Positions 41,384-50,349 of a stretch of DNA of 57,244 nt are shown here, one piece after another (the stretch's first letter is position 1; each line of letters begins with the position of its first letter). Source of the DNA: a marine actinobacterium MedAcidi-G3 (GTDB lineage Bacteria; Actinomycetota; Acidimicrobiia; Acidimicrobiales; Poriferisodalaceae); assembly GCA_000817105.1 (NCBI GenBank), contig JUEP01000015.1:1-57244 (forward strand). The letters run 5' to 3'. Both the position numbers and the translations under genes were made by a program. The notes beneath the pieces are model-generated. The model had not been told where the DNA came from and did no database searches. It saw only the letters and a list, made by a program, of their open reading frames with translations.

Positions 41384-42802
41384 CTAAAGTCGAACATAGT
41401 CATAGTCGATTCCTTGAGTGTGGATTCCTGTTGTTGGTGGCGAAATCCAACTCGCCATTTGACCTTGTTCGTAAACCGGTTGCATCAAAGAGAGAACGAA
41501 ATCACGGTCAGAATCAGTTGGGAGAAAGTTTGAGGCAACATCGTTCCATTCATCTTGGGAGGTTATGGTGCCCTCTGGAGTAACAAACTCTTCCTGGTAT
41601 AGCCCCACTTGTCGGTGAAATGCTTCATGGGGGAGTTTCAGTTGAAAGTCGACTCCATTTTGATCAAGGATACGGTTCCAACGACGTACACCCTTTGCGC
41701 AGTCATCGATATATGACCGCCTGAGTTGCTGGTTGACCACAGTTATGGCGGGCTTAGGGGTTTTGCTCCATAGGCCGTCCTTGGCTTCAATAATGAAATC
41801 TTCCTCCTCGATAAGCACATGGTCATCTTGATAGGAATCTTCTGCAAAGCGCCCTTTTAATCCTGCGGAGTAGTAGTTGGCTGCATTCGTTGAAGTTTCT
41901 GACCCAAATAGATCCAAAGAGACTGAGAAGTGGAAGTTGACGTATTTTTGGAGGGTCTCTAAATCGATGACTCCGTACTTGCGCACATCGTCTGTGTTGT
42001 GCTCATTCATCACATCACATGTTCGCTGAATTACACGCCCGATACCTGATGCACCCACGAACATGTGATGGGCCTCTTCTTTCAACATAAATTCGCAAGT
42101 CCGACTCAACGGATCGAAGGCAGACTCTTTGAGAGCTCCCAGCTGGTATTTGCCGTCTCGGTCGGTGAAATAGGTAAAGAGTAGATATGAAAGCCAGTCC
42201 GATGTCTTTTCGTTGAAGGCACCCAAAATGCGAGGATGGTCGGGGTCTCCTGAGTTTCTTTCCAAAAGAGCATCGGCTTCATCTCGTCCATCGCGACCAA
42301 AGTAAGCATGTAACAGATAAACCATCGCCCAAAGGTGGCGGCCTTCTTCTACGTTGATCTGAAAAAGATTTCTTAAGTCGTACAAAGAGGGAGCGGTCTG
42401 GCTCAGGTATCTCTGTTGCTCAACCGATGCGGGTTCAGTGTCGCCTTGCACAACGATCAGACGCCTGAGCTCGGTTCTGAATTCGCCTGGAACTTCTTGC
42501 CAAACTGGTTGACCTTTGAGCTCTCCAAAACCAATTCGTCGGTCGGTTTCCGGTTCAGAAAGAAAGATGCCCCAGCGGTAGTCAGGCAATTTCACGTGAG
42601 AGAAATGAGCCCATCCTTGTTGTCCGACGTCGATTGCTGTTCGTAAATAAATTTCCTTATCTTGAAAGCTAGCTGGCCCCATTTCAGACCACCAACTAGC
42701 AAAGCGTGGTTGCCAACTCTCGAGTGCTCGCTGTAACCGTCTATCGCTTACAAGATCGACGTTGTTTGGAATCTTTTCTGAATAATCGATTGATGTGTTC
42801 AT
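41384..42802 (-). CDS. boxB: Benzoyl-CoA 2,3-epoxidase subunit BoxB
   Basis: Oxygenase component of the aerobic box pathway, which turns benzoyl-CoA into 2,3-epoxybenzoyl-CoA with O2 and electrons from BoxA. The 472-residue protein has the di-iron ligand motifs EEGRH (in FQINVEEGRHLWAMVYLLHAYFG) and EEAHH (CEFMLKEEAHHMFVG), plus long conserved blocks such as the N-terminal IPNNVDL and the C-terminal YDYVRL. It is followed on the minus strand by nothing else of the pathway but preceded by boxC with a 23-base gap, so boxC-boxB is an operon. No boxA reductase is in the window. Confidence 0.94.
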   Translation of the reverse strand: MNTSIDYSEKIPNNVDLVSDRRLQRALESWQPRFASWWSEMGPASFQDKEIYLRTAIDVGQQGWAHFSHVKLPDYRWGIFLSEPETDRRIGFGELKGQPVWQEVPGEFRTELRRLIVVQGDTEPASVEQQRYLSQTAPSLYDLRNLFQINVEEGRHLWAMVYLLHAYFGRDGRDEADALLERNSGDPDHPRILGAFNEKTSDWLSYLLFTYFTDRDGKYQLGALKESAFDPLSRTCEFMLKEEAHHMFVGASGIGRVIQRTCDVMNEHNTDDVRKYGVIDLETLQKYVNFHFSVSLDLFGSETSTNAANYYSAGLKGRFAEDSYQDDHVLIEEEDFIIEAKDGLWSKTPKPAITVVNQQLRRSYIDDCAKGVRRWNRILDQNGVDFQLKLPHEAFHRQVGLYQEEFVTPEGTITSQDEWNDVASNFLPTDSDRDFVLSLMQPVYEQGQMASWISPPTTGIHTQGIDYDYVRL

Positions 42803-42825
42803 TGAATCTTCAGTCTGCAGTTTAG

Positions 42826-44493
42826 TTATGTACGTCGATTATCAAATTCAGCTCGTGCTCCGCTGCCGTAGCGTTGAAGTGCCCCGTTGGGTCCACTTGC
42901 GTTAGGTCTAGTAAATACCCAATTCTGCCAGGCCGAAAGTCGCGCGAAGATCTTTGTTGCCATAGTTTCGGGCCCGGAAAATCTTTGGTTTGCCTCCATG
43001 GCGGTTAGGGCATCGGCAGAAAAGCTTGATCTCTCTTCGATGAAAAGCCGCAGTTCGTCATCCCAGTCCAAATCATCTGGGGTAGCGCTGACAAGTCCCA
43101 ATTCGGCAGCTTTTGCAGCAAGAATCTCAGTCTCTAAGAAGGGAGAAAGATTCTTAGAAGCTTCTTGGTCTCCCCAAAAACGAGAAGTTAATCTGCTGAT
43201 TTCATTCCACATGGGCATCGAACCAAAGTTGGTTTCAGTTAATTGAATTGATGCTGCTGGTAAAGGATTATCATGATCTTCAAATTGCCCATCAAGCATG
43301 AAAATGCGATCGCAAGCAAGGGCTAGCTCGAGGAGAATCCCAATAAAACAGGATCCAGGTTCGATCGCCGTAACCAATGTTTTGGCGGTTAGGTCAAGCC
43401 TTGTTAAGCACCGTCGCCAGAGAAGTTGCAGTTCGACCTGATCAGACGTCGATGTATGGGTCAACCCTGAATCTTGAAGGACGGCGTCGTCGATGGAACC
43501 CTCTGTTCGTAAGACCAGCGTCCCCAGGTGCGGATAATCAAACCGAAGACGGCAGAGTACATCGTCGAGTTCGAGCGCAGTACGAAGCAACCAGTCGGAG
43601 TTCGAAGTAACAAATATCTTTAGCTCTGCGTGGGTATCGAATAGCTCGACCTTTACCCAGTCATAGGTGATGTACTTTTCGGAAGTAATCGGCCGGGTTG
43701 ACGGAATTTCGGTTGGCGTCCCCCTCAGGCGAGAACTCAGCTTTGCCAGTTCATTGGCTCGACTGGTTACGGCTTGTTGGAATCTAGTGGGCGTTGCGAG
43801 TTCGTCGACTAATCCCCACTCGAGCGCTTCGTTTCCTGAGATTCCTTCGGCTTTTGTGGCGAAGATATCGGCTCTGTCTCGTCGGATATGCCTTTTGTCT
43901 GTGAGGCGGGTCAAGCCTCCAGTCCCGGGAAGGACCCCAAGTAATGGGACTTCCGGCAATGAAATTGAAGTGCTTCTGTCATCAACCAAAAGAATGTGAT
44001 CACACGCAAGAGCTAGCTCGTAACCGCCTCCTGAACATGCACCGTTAACAGCTGCAAGGAACTTAATACCGCTCAGGTTGCTGGCCTGTTCCATTTCGAG
44101 TCGTGTTTCGTTGGTGTATTTGCAAAAGTTGACTTTATGGGAGTGATCAGCTGCTGCCAGCATTCGGATATTGGCTCCGGCGCAAAACGTTCCTTGTAGG
44201 CCACTGGTAATCACAACGCATTTAATAGTTGGATGTCCAAGGCGAATATGGCGAATAGCATTAGCAAGTTCTATGTCGACGCCTATGTCGTAGCTGTTTA
44301 ATTTCAGCTCATAGCTACCGAATGCCGGGGCGGATTGATCAACAGTAAGAACCAAAGTAGCGATCTCGTCGTCGATCGTCAGATCCCAATGTCGAAATTT
44401 GTTCGGTGGGATATCAAAATCGGTCAAGTTGTGGCCTTTGTAGAAGTGGCTTTTGTGCACATAACGATCAACTTGTGAGATGCCTTGTCGCAT
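42826..44493 (-). CDS. boxC: Benzoyl-CoA-dihydrodiol lyase BoxC
   Basis: Opens 2,3-epoxybenzoyl-CoA hydrolytically to an aldehyde-acid, with loss of formate, in the box pathway. The 555-residue protein has two crotonase-like halves. In the N-terminal half GTFCAGANIRMLA and AAVNGACSGGGYELALACDHILLVDD form the oxyanion hole and SLPEVPLLGVLPGTGGLTRL carries the acid residue; the second half (about residues 300-500) is a degenerate crotonase domain. Length and layout match BoxC. It starts 64 bases from the divergent benzoate-CoA ligase and precedes boxB on the same strand. Confidence 0.93.
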   Translation of the reverse strand: MRQGISQVDRYVHKSHFYKGHNLTDFDIPPNKFRHWDLTIDDEIATLVLTVDQSAPAFGSYELKLNSYDIGVDIELANAIRHIRLGHPTIKCVVITSGLQGTFCAGANIRMLAAADHSHKVNFCKYTNETRLEMEQASNLSGIKFLAAVNGACSGGGYELALACDHILLVDDRSTSISLPEVPLLGVLPGTGGLTRLTDKRHIRRDRADIFATKAEGISGNEALEWGLVDELATPTRFQQAVTSRANELAKLSSRLRGTPTEIPSTRPITSEKYITYDWVKVELFDTHAELKIFVTSNSDWLLRTALELDDVLCRLRFDYPHLGTLVLRTEGSIDDAVLQDSGLTHTSTSDQVELQLLWRRCLTRLDLTAKTLVTAIEPGSCFIGILLELALACDRIFMLDGQFEDHDNPLPAASIQLTETNFGSMPMWNEISRLTSRFWGDQEASKNLSPFLETEILAAKAAELGLVSATPDDLDWDDELRLFIEERSSFSADALTAMEANQRFSGPETMATKIFARLSAWQNWVFTRPNASGPNGALQRYGSGARAEFDNRRT

Positions 44494-44557
44494 TTTCGCT
44501 CAACACTCTAAAACACGTGAGAGGCTGTCACCCTATGGCTAGCAGAGGGGAATTACC
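44494..44557. promoter_or_regulatory. Divergent intergenic region boxC / benzoate-CoA ligase
   Basis: The 64 bases between the starts of boxC (minus) and the ligase (plus) must hold both promoters or a shared control site. An AGAGGGGAA ribosome site lies just before the TTG start of the ligase. No clear operator was recognised. Confidence 0.4.
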
Positions 44558-46054
44558 TTGACTGGTAACGCGTTACACCGATTTCTAATCGACCCAGCGG
44601 CTTTCTCCCCGGATGCTGTGGCGCTCACCGATGCCCCGACTGGCGTTACTACGACCCGACACGAACTATTAGAAGAGGCACGCGATGTGGCTCGGCTCCT
44701 GTTGAAACAAGGTGTAGTGGCGGAGCAGCGAATTTTAATTTGCAGCCTAGATACCCGAGCGTTCCTAGCGTGGTTTTGGGGAGCGATGTGGGTCGGCGCA
44801 ATTCCTGTGCCAGTTTCAACGATGCTGACAGCGAAAGATTACCGGTTCCTGCTTGAGGATTCGCGAGCCGTTGCGCTCATTTATTCTCACGCTTTTGAGC
44901 AGGTAATGGAAACAGCATCTACCGATCAGCCTTATCTCAAATGGTCTCGAATTGATGATGACGTGCCAGATCTCGTTGCTGAGATCGACCTAGGCAGTCC
45001 CTTCTTGGCAGTCGATGACGACATCGCTTTTTGGTTATACACATCGGGGACAACCGGTTTCCCTAAAGGTGCTATGCACCGACATGTTGATCTCGGTTTT
45101 TGTACTGATGTTTATGCGAAGGCCGTACTAGGCATGGATAGCGATGATGTGATCTATTCAGTCGCCAAGCTGTTCTTTGCCTACGGACTCGGAAATGCAG
45201 GATATTTTCCGGCAGGGACAGGAGCGCAATCGGTATTAAATCCCGGTAGGCCTATCCCTGAAGAGATTTCTGAACACGTCTTGACTTACCGTCCGACAGT
45301 CTTTTTCGGAGTCCCGACCTCCTTCGGTCAACTTCTGAGCTCCCAGATACCAGACGACACTTTCGAGTCAGTAAGAATTGCCGTCTCTGCAGGAGAGCCT
45401 CTCCCGCCAGATATCCAACAGAGGTTTCGGGAACGCTTCGGAGTTGAGATTTTAGATGGCCTAGGGACCACTGAATTAGCTCACATAGCTATTTCTAATA
45501 GACCCGGATTTTCGGTACCGGGAACAAGTGGGACTGTCGTTGAAGGATATGAAGTTTCACTTCGTGATGAGAGTGGTCTCGAGGTTCAGGACGGAGAGCC
45601 TGGAAAGCTCTACATAAAGGGTGAATCGGTCATGGTTGGGTATTGGAACCGCACTGAACGAACACGCCAAGCCTTAGAGGGCGCGTTTCTCGCGACCGGT
45701 GACACCTATGTGCACAACTTAGACGGGACCTACACCTGTTTGGGTAGGTCAGATGACATGTTGAAAGTTGGAGGCATCTGGGTTAGTCCAACTGAAGTGG
45801 AGTCCTGCATTCTCGAACTAGCAGAAATTTCTCAAGTGGCGGTGGTCGGAGCGAAAGACCGGGAAGGACTCGTGAAGCCAAAGGCCTATCTAGTTCTGGA
45901 AACTCCACTAGATGAAACAGATGTCGAGGCCTTAGTTAAGGAGCATGTGAAGGAACGTTTAGCTCCTTTCAAATATCCGAGATGGATAGAGGTGGTTGAG
46001 GAACTCCCTCAAACTGCAACCGGAAAAATAAAGCGTTATCTGCTGCGCTCCTAG
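44558..46054 (+). CDS. Benzoate-CoA ligase family protein
   Basis: Activates benzoate or a substituted benzoate to its CoA thioester, feeding the box pathway. The 498-residue ANL ligase has YTSGTTGFPKGAMH, KLFFAYGLGNAGYFPAG (typical of benzoate-CoA ligases), DGLGTTELAHIAI, the hinge GRSDDMLKVGGIWVSPTE and the catalytic Lys in TATGKIKRYLL. It starts at TTG 44558 with a strong upstream purine run. It overlaps the convergent esterase gene by 4 bases. Position next to boxC and boxB supports benzoate as substrate; hydroxy- or aminobenzoates remain possible. Confidence 0.9.
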   Translation: MTGNALHRFLIDPAAFSPDAVALTDAPTGVTTTRHELLEEARDVARLLLKQGVVAEQRILICSLDTRAFLAWFWGAMWVGAIPVPVSTMLTAKDYRFLLEDSRAVALIYSHAFEQVMETASTDQPYLKWSRIDDDVPDLVAEIDLGSPFLAVDDDIAFWLYTSGTTGFPKGAMHRHVDLGFCTDVYAKAVLGMDSDDVIYSVAKLFFAYGLGNAGYFPAGTGAQSVLNPGRPIPEEISEHVLTYRPTVFFGVPTSFGQLLSSQIPDDTFESVRIAVSAGEPLPPDIQQRFRERFGVEILDGLGTTELAHIAISNRPGFSVPGTSGTVVEGYEVSLRDESGLEVQDGEPGKLYIKGESVMVGYWNRTERTRQALEGAFLATGDTYVHNLDGTYTCLGRSDDMLKVGGIWVSPTEVESCILELAEISQVAVVGAKDREGLVKPKAYLVLETPLDETDVEALVKEHVKERLAPFKYPRWIEVVEELPQTATGKIKRYLLRS

Positions 46055-47583
46055 TTGTCTTGTGGCGAGCCCCAGGCTCGGGCGATACTTCGAGGAAACT
46101 CTTCAATCCATTGGATGAGGTCGTGACCACAGACCCGTTCGGTGAAGTGGTGGGGAGATGAGTGGAAATGAAGCCAAGCGGCCCATGCCTCGGTCGCTTG
46201 ATGGAAACCTTGTTCCAGCGTTCCAGCGCAAAGATGTACGAAAGGAGCTCCCTCGGGTTCCCATTGCAGTTGTTCGCTGGGCGGCATACCGGTCGAATAG
46301 GCGATGCAGTGACCGTACCGGTGTCTATGCATTGACCCTGTGGCCAGTGCATGTCCACCACCATCAGAACAACCGAAAACAGCCCGAAATTCTCGGTCGC
46401 TTGAGGCGGAGAAGTTCTGCTCAGCCCATTGCGATATTTCATCAACAAAGAACCGTTGATGGCGGTCGAAGCGTTGGTCGTCGAAGCCGGGTAAGTATTC
46501 AAGCGCGCGTTCGTTGCCCGTGTGGTCCATGGGTGCCGCATGGGGAGCGATGATTAGTAATGGACCTATGAATCCGGCGGTGATGGCTGCATCGATTCTG
46601 CGTATATACGGTTCAATCATGTTCCCGTCTGTTGCGTAGACAACAGGAAGTTGTGAGTGCTGGCTGTGTTGAGGAGGAAGATAGACCTTTATTCGCCGAT
46701 TTTCGCGCAGAGCAGCACTTGCGAATTCGTGTGTGGAAAGCGAGCCTTCCAAAGCGTTGTCCTCGTGACTTGGCAGTTCTTCGGGAGCAAGTTTTCCTCG
46801 GTAGCGGTTATCTACCGGACCGCGACCACCAATGGGCATTCCGTTGAGATCCAGAGGCCAAAATCCATAACCGAAGACAGCTTCGTCGAGTCGATCTAGA
46901 CGGATTTGCACGCACCAAAGATCAGTCTTAGTGCCGTCGTCTTCGTGGACATTCCACATCGGAAGCTCGAATACTGGTCCCGGGATGATGCCAGATGCCT
47001 CCGAACGACATGCGAGGGTGAGATCGTTACCGTCCGACCAGGCGCCATTGGGGAACTGCTCTAGGCCGCGACGGACTTCGTCAGCACTTGGGTCTGACCA
47101 GATTCGGCAAAAGGGTTTTCCTTGAGGAAGGCCTAGTTCCTCATATCGACTCTTGGCTAGCAACTTGTTTTGCTCAGAAACGTTTAGTTGCATTTCCTTG
47201 AGAGAGGGTAAGCCGAATGACCGACGGGCTTCGTCATCTGCGACACCATCAAGCGGGGCCATGATTAAGTCACCGTGATGTTCCAGGATGACGGTTCCGA
47301 ATCGCTGGGGTCGACCACTCATTAGCGATACTTTGTCTGCGCACTCGGCGAACAGAGACCCAGACCCGGGTACGCCAGCTTGATGAGCCCGGCCAGCAAG
47401 TTCCCCAGCTATTGGTAACTGCTGAGGTCCAGCAAAGATAGCTAAGGCCCTAGCTGCTCTGAGCGCGTCGGCGCCCTGTAGTTCCGCTAGTTCCTCTTGT
47501 TGAAGTAGCTGACGAACAAAAAATGGAGCGCTATCGGGATCGGCTCCTTCTAGCTGAGTTAATAGGTCGCCGATAGCATTCAC
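46051..47583 (-). CDS. Enterochelin esterase-like hydrolase with extra N-terminal domain
   Basis: A 510-residue protein. The C-terminal half (about 290-510) is an esterase-D type alpha/beta hydrolase: IKVYLPPQHSQHSQLPVVYATDGN, LLIIAPHA, the nucleophile elbow VFGCSDGGGHALATG and GHDLIQWIEEFP with a His near the end. The N-terminal 290 residues do not match any domain I know; a part (from about 150 to 270) may be a beta-sandwich as in enterochelin esterases. GGGAGG lies 9 bases before the ATG. It converges on the benzoate-CoA ligase gene and is divergent from a crotonase gene by 134 bases. The substrate is unknown. Confidence 0.8.
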   Translation of the reverse strand: MNAIGDLLTQLEGADPDSAPFFVRQLLQQEELAELQGADALRAARALAIFAGPQQLPIAGELAGRAHQAGVPGSGSLFAECADKVSLMSGRPQRFGTVILEHHGDLIMAPLDGVADDEARRSFGLPSLKEMQLNVSEQNKLLAKSRYEELGLPQGKPFCRIWSDPSADEVRRGLEQFPNGAWSDGNDLTLACRSEASGIIPGPVFELPMWNVHEDDGTKTDLWCVQIRLDRLDEAVFGYGFWPLDLNGMPIGGRGPVDNRYRGKLAPEELPSHEDNALEGSLSTHEFASAALRENRRIKVYLPPQHSQHSQLPVVYATDGNMIEPYIRRIDAAITAGFIGPLLIIAPHAAPMDHTGNERALEYLPGFDDQRFDRHQRFFVDEISQWAEQNFSASSDREFRAVFGCSDGGGHALATGSMHRHRYGHCIAYSTGMPPSEQLQWEPEGAPFVHLCAGTLEQGFHQATEAWAAWLHFHSSPHHFTERVCGHDLIQWIEEFPRSIARAWGSPQDN

Positions 47584-47717
47584 TGTGCCTCCCTAGCTTG
47601 TCTCTAGCGTACTCCTGGATTGCAGATGCTTTTCTTTGCTTAAACATTAAGCAAAGTGATCTAACCCTCGGTTGGGTTGTAACGTCAACGGTCATAGCCA
47701 ACTGAAGAGGAGACGTC

Positions 47718-48494
47718 ATGTCTGAAGAACTTGTGATGACTGAGAAACATGGTCACGTTCAGGTCTTAACTTTGAACCGCCCCGAGGACATGAATGCGTT
47801 TAACACTGCGTTAGCTGCAGCGTTAGGCGACGCGTTGGATGCTATGGATAATGACGCGGATGTTCGGGTCGGTGTGTTGACAGGGGCTGGTAGGGGTTTC
47901 AGCGCCGGAATGGATTTGAAGCAATTTGCTGATGGTGGGATCGACGCCATGCCGAACGTGGGGGATCGTGGTTTTGCAGGCATTACTGAAAAAAGTTGTT
48001 CGAAACCTCTGATTGCTGCGGTAGAGGGTTTTGCGTTGGCCGGAGGTCTGGAAGTTGCGCTTTCTTGTGACTTAATCGTTGCTTCAGAAGGCGCCAAACT
48101 GGGTATCCCTGAGGCGGGAGTTGGGTTGTTCGCGGGCGCTGGAGCTTTGCTGCGGTTGCCGCGTCAATTGCCATACAGCCTGGCTATGGAAATGGCGCTC
48201 ACTGCGGATCCGATTTCTGCCGAAGTGGCGCATCAGCACGGAATGGTGAATCGGGTGGTACCGAAGGGCGAAACCCTGGCTGCTGCTCTGGAACTTGCAG
48301 AAAGAATTTCAAGAAATGCGCCTATGGGGGTAAGAGCTTCTAAGCAACTTATTAAAGATGTTCTAGGTGTCTCAGAAGAGGAATTTTGGTCCTTCCAAAG
48401 GCCAGCCTTAGAAGAGGTTTTTGCATCTGAAGATGCCTTCGAAGGAGCCACTGCTTTCGCTGAAAAGCGTGATCCTAATTGGCAAGATAAGTAG
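47718..48494 (+). CDS. Enoyl-CoA hydratase/isomerase (crotonase) family
   Basis: A 258-residue crotonase with the canonical oxyanion-hole segments GAGRGFSAGMDLKQFADG and AAVEGFALAGGLEVALSCDLIVAS and the loop LGIPEAGVGLFAGAGALLRLP, in which the first catalytic Glu of hydratases is present (PEAGVG). A GAGGAG ribosome site lies 5 bases before the ATG. The methyltransferase gene begins 8 bases after its stop. Together with the box genes it fits acyl-CoA breakdown. Confidence 0.92.
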   Translation: MSEELVMTEKHGHVQVLTLNRPEDMNAFNTALAAALGDALDAMDNDADVRVGVLTGAGRGFSAGMDLKQFADGGIDAMPNVGDRGFAGITEKSCSKPLIAAVEGFALAGGLEVALSCDLIVASEGAKLGIPEAGVGLFAGAGALLRLPRQLPYSLAMEMALTADPISAEVAHQHGMVNRVVPKGETLAAALELAERISRNAPMGVRASKQLIKDVLGVSEEEFWSFQRPALEEVFASEDAFEGATAFAEKRDPNWQDK

Positions 48495-48502
48495 CCTTAT
48501 CC

Positions 48503-49078
48503 TTGTCTCGAAGCAGGTGGAGTCAGCAAAGAGGTGTTCCGAGAGGATCTACCTACGACGCACGATGGAATCGGCTGGCCAGTTCTGGTCACAATATCCA
48601 TGGCGAAGCTGACTTCATTGCCGGGTTCGAACCTTCTTCAGTGCTCGATGCAGGATGTGGTACTGGCCGAGTAGGGATTGAGCTGGTGCGAAGGGGTATC
48701 GATTCAGTAGGAGTGGATCTTGACCCCAAAATGCTGGAGGCAGCGCGCAAAAAGGCACCGACCCTCGAATGGTTCGAGGCTGATCTCCAAAATTTCAGTC
48801 TCGGAAGAAGCTTTGATATCGCTATTCTGGCCGGCAATGTAATGATTTTCGTTCTTCCGGGATCGGAAGAACGGGTTGTGCGCCAGATCGCTCATCACCT
48901 TCGTAAGGGCGGACTTTTTGTATCTGGTTTTTCACTTGACGCAGATGGCTTTGACCTAGACCAGTACGACCAGATAATGAAACGTCTGGGACTAATGGCT
49001 GCTGGAAGGTGGAGTACTTGGGAAAGGGACCCTTTTACTGGCGACAATTACGCGGTTTCCGCTCACCGAAAAACGTAA
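48503..49078 (+). CDS. Class I SAM-dependent methyltransferase
   Basis: A 191-residue methyltransferase. The SAM-binding motif I is VLDAGCGTGRVGIEL near residues 46-60, followed by SVGVDLDPKMLEAARKKAP and WFEADLQNF (motif II), with AILAGNVMIFV as the motif III strand. The TTG start at 48503 is uncertain; the stretch YDARWNRLASSGHNIHGEADF just after it is conserved in actinobacterial relatives, so a later start is unlikely. It follows the crotonase gene by 8 bases and converges on a small hypothetical gene. The substrate is unknown. Confidence 0.85.
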   Translation: MSRSRWSQQRGVPRGSTYDARWNRLASSGHNIHGEADFIAGFEPSSVLDAGCGTGRVGIELVRRGIDSVGVDLDPKMLEAARKKAPTLEWFEADLQNFSLGRSFDIAILAGNVMIFVLPGSEERVVRQIAHHLRKGGLFVSGFSLDADGFDLDQYDQIMKRLGLMAAGRWSTWERDPFTGDNYAVSAHRKT

Positions 49079-49085
49079 CGATCTG

Positions 49086-49394
49086 TCAGTCCATAGGTAG
49101 CCGAGCGAGAAGCTCGATTTTGCGCTCTTCGTATTCGTCGAAGTCAATTTCTTCTCTATCAAACTTAGCCTGTAGCTCTTCTACCAATCGCAGAAGGTCT
49201 GCCGCCGAGATCTCCTGTTCTAAGTTGCCATCTAGTTGAGCAGCGTCTTCACTTATGACGGGCTCATCCTCGTCGTAGACTAGAGGGCCGCTATCTGGCA
49301 TTTTGCCAAGTCGTTTGGCTCGCTTAGCATCTGCTTTGGCTTTTTTGGCTCTATCGCGCTGGAGTTTTTCGAAAGTTGTGCGGCTTCCTGCCAT
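49086..49394 (-). CDS. Small charged hypothetical protein (102 aa)
   Basis: The 102-residue product begins with a very basic helix (MAGSRTTFEKLQRDRAKKAKADAKRAKRLGKMP), then an acidic spacer (about residues 40-65) and a helical C-terminus (SAADLLRLVEELQAKFDREEIDFDEYEERKIELLARL) that resembles a short C-terminal oligomerisation motif. A strong GAGGAG lies before the ATG, favouring a real gene. No known function; possibly a nucleic-acid or membrane-surface protein by charge. Confidence 0.72.
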   Translation of the reverse strand: MAGSRTTFEKLQRDRAKKAKADAKRAKRLGKMPDSGPLVYDEDEPVISEDAAQLDGNLEQEISAADLLRLVEELQAKFDREEIDFDEYEERKIELLARLPMD

Positions 49395-49593
49395 GGTTGC
49401 TCCTCTTGGCCGAATAAGGCGAAACTAAATCAAGAAAAGGCCGATCTCGTAAACGCTAAGGGGAAGCCGACGAAGTGTCGACATATAGCGGCACGGCCAA
49501 TTAAACAGTCTAGAACATCAATTGGCGGAATTGGTGACGCGACGTATCAGTGGCAATATAAGCACGCTTATTAGTGAAGGAATGTGGTGAAGA

Positions 49594-50346
49594 GTGTCTG
49601 AATATAGCGAAATACTGCTGACAAAATCTGGTCATACAGCAACTGTGACGATGGATCGTCCCGATGCTCTTAACGCCATTACTCCAACAATGCTGGACGA
49701 ATTGAATGACGCTGTGACGAAAGTCGAAGAAGACGACCAAGTTCGATTCGTCGTATTGACTGGTGCGGGAAGAGCTTTTAGCGGCGGAGTTGATTTGAAG
49801 GCGTTGGGAGAAAGAGAGCTAGTGAATGGCAAGGTAGGCGACATTCTGGATTTACCGGCCCGAGCATTAACTGGCCGGCTTTCCTCGATGCCGAAAATAA
49901 CTATTGCCAAGGTCAATGGGTTTTGCTTTACCGGTGCTTTAGAGATCGCTATGTCTTGTGACTTGATTGCTGTAGCAAACGAAGCACGCCTAGGTGACAC
50001 TCACGCGAAGTTTGGTCTTCGGCCGACATGGGGCTTAAGTCAACGATTGCCAGCCCTTGTCGGCATCGCTAGGGCTCGAGAGCTGTCATTCTCAGCACGG
50101 ATCTTCGACGGTGTTGAGGCTCAGAGGTGGGGCCTCGCAGCGTTAGGAGGACCGCTCGAAGAACTTGACAATTTGGTGACCTCGGTCATTGACAAGATGG
50201 CGGCAAACTCGAGTGAATCTTTTGTCGCATACAAAGATTTATACGAAGCGACAGAACGCCTGAGCATTGATCAAGGGCTTGTCTACGAGGCTGACTCTGA
50301 GTATCTATTTACGGATACTGGAGAAAGGTTGGCGGACTTCCGGTAA
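49594..50346 (+). CDS. Enoyl-CoA hydratase/isomerase (crotonase) family
   Basis: A 250-residue crotonase starting at GTG 49594. The oxyanion-hole parts GAGRAFSGGVDLKALGER and AKVNGFCFTGALEIAMSCDLIAVAN are intact, but the loop that usually provides the catalytic Glu reads DTHAKFGLRPTWGLSQRLP, as in the paralogue at 32327. The two thus form a subgroup distinct from the gene at 47718. It is divergent from the small hypothetical gene (199-base gap, in which I see no other feature) and converges on the acyl-CoA ligase gene 3 bases away. Confidence 0.88.
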   Translation: MSEYSEILLTKSGHTATVTMDRPDALNAITPTMLDELNDAVTKVEEDDQVRFVVLTGAGRAFSGGVDLKALGERELVNGKVGDILDLPARALTGRLSSMPKITIAKVNGFCFTGALEIAMSCDLIAVANEARLGDTHAKFGLRPTWGLSQRLPALVGIARARELSFSARIFDGVEAQRWGLAALGGPLEELDNLVTSVIDKMAANSSESFVAYKDLYEATERLSIDQGLVYEADSEYLFTDTGERLADFR

Positions 50347-50349
50347 GTG

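Noticed and set aside
48623..48633. GGGTTCGAACC as a tRNA T-arm
   Set aside because: It lies inside the methyltransferase coding sequence and no acceptor or anticodon stem fits around it.
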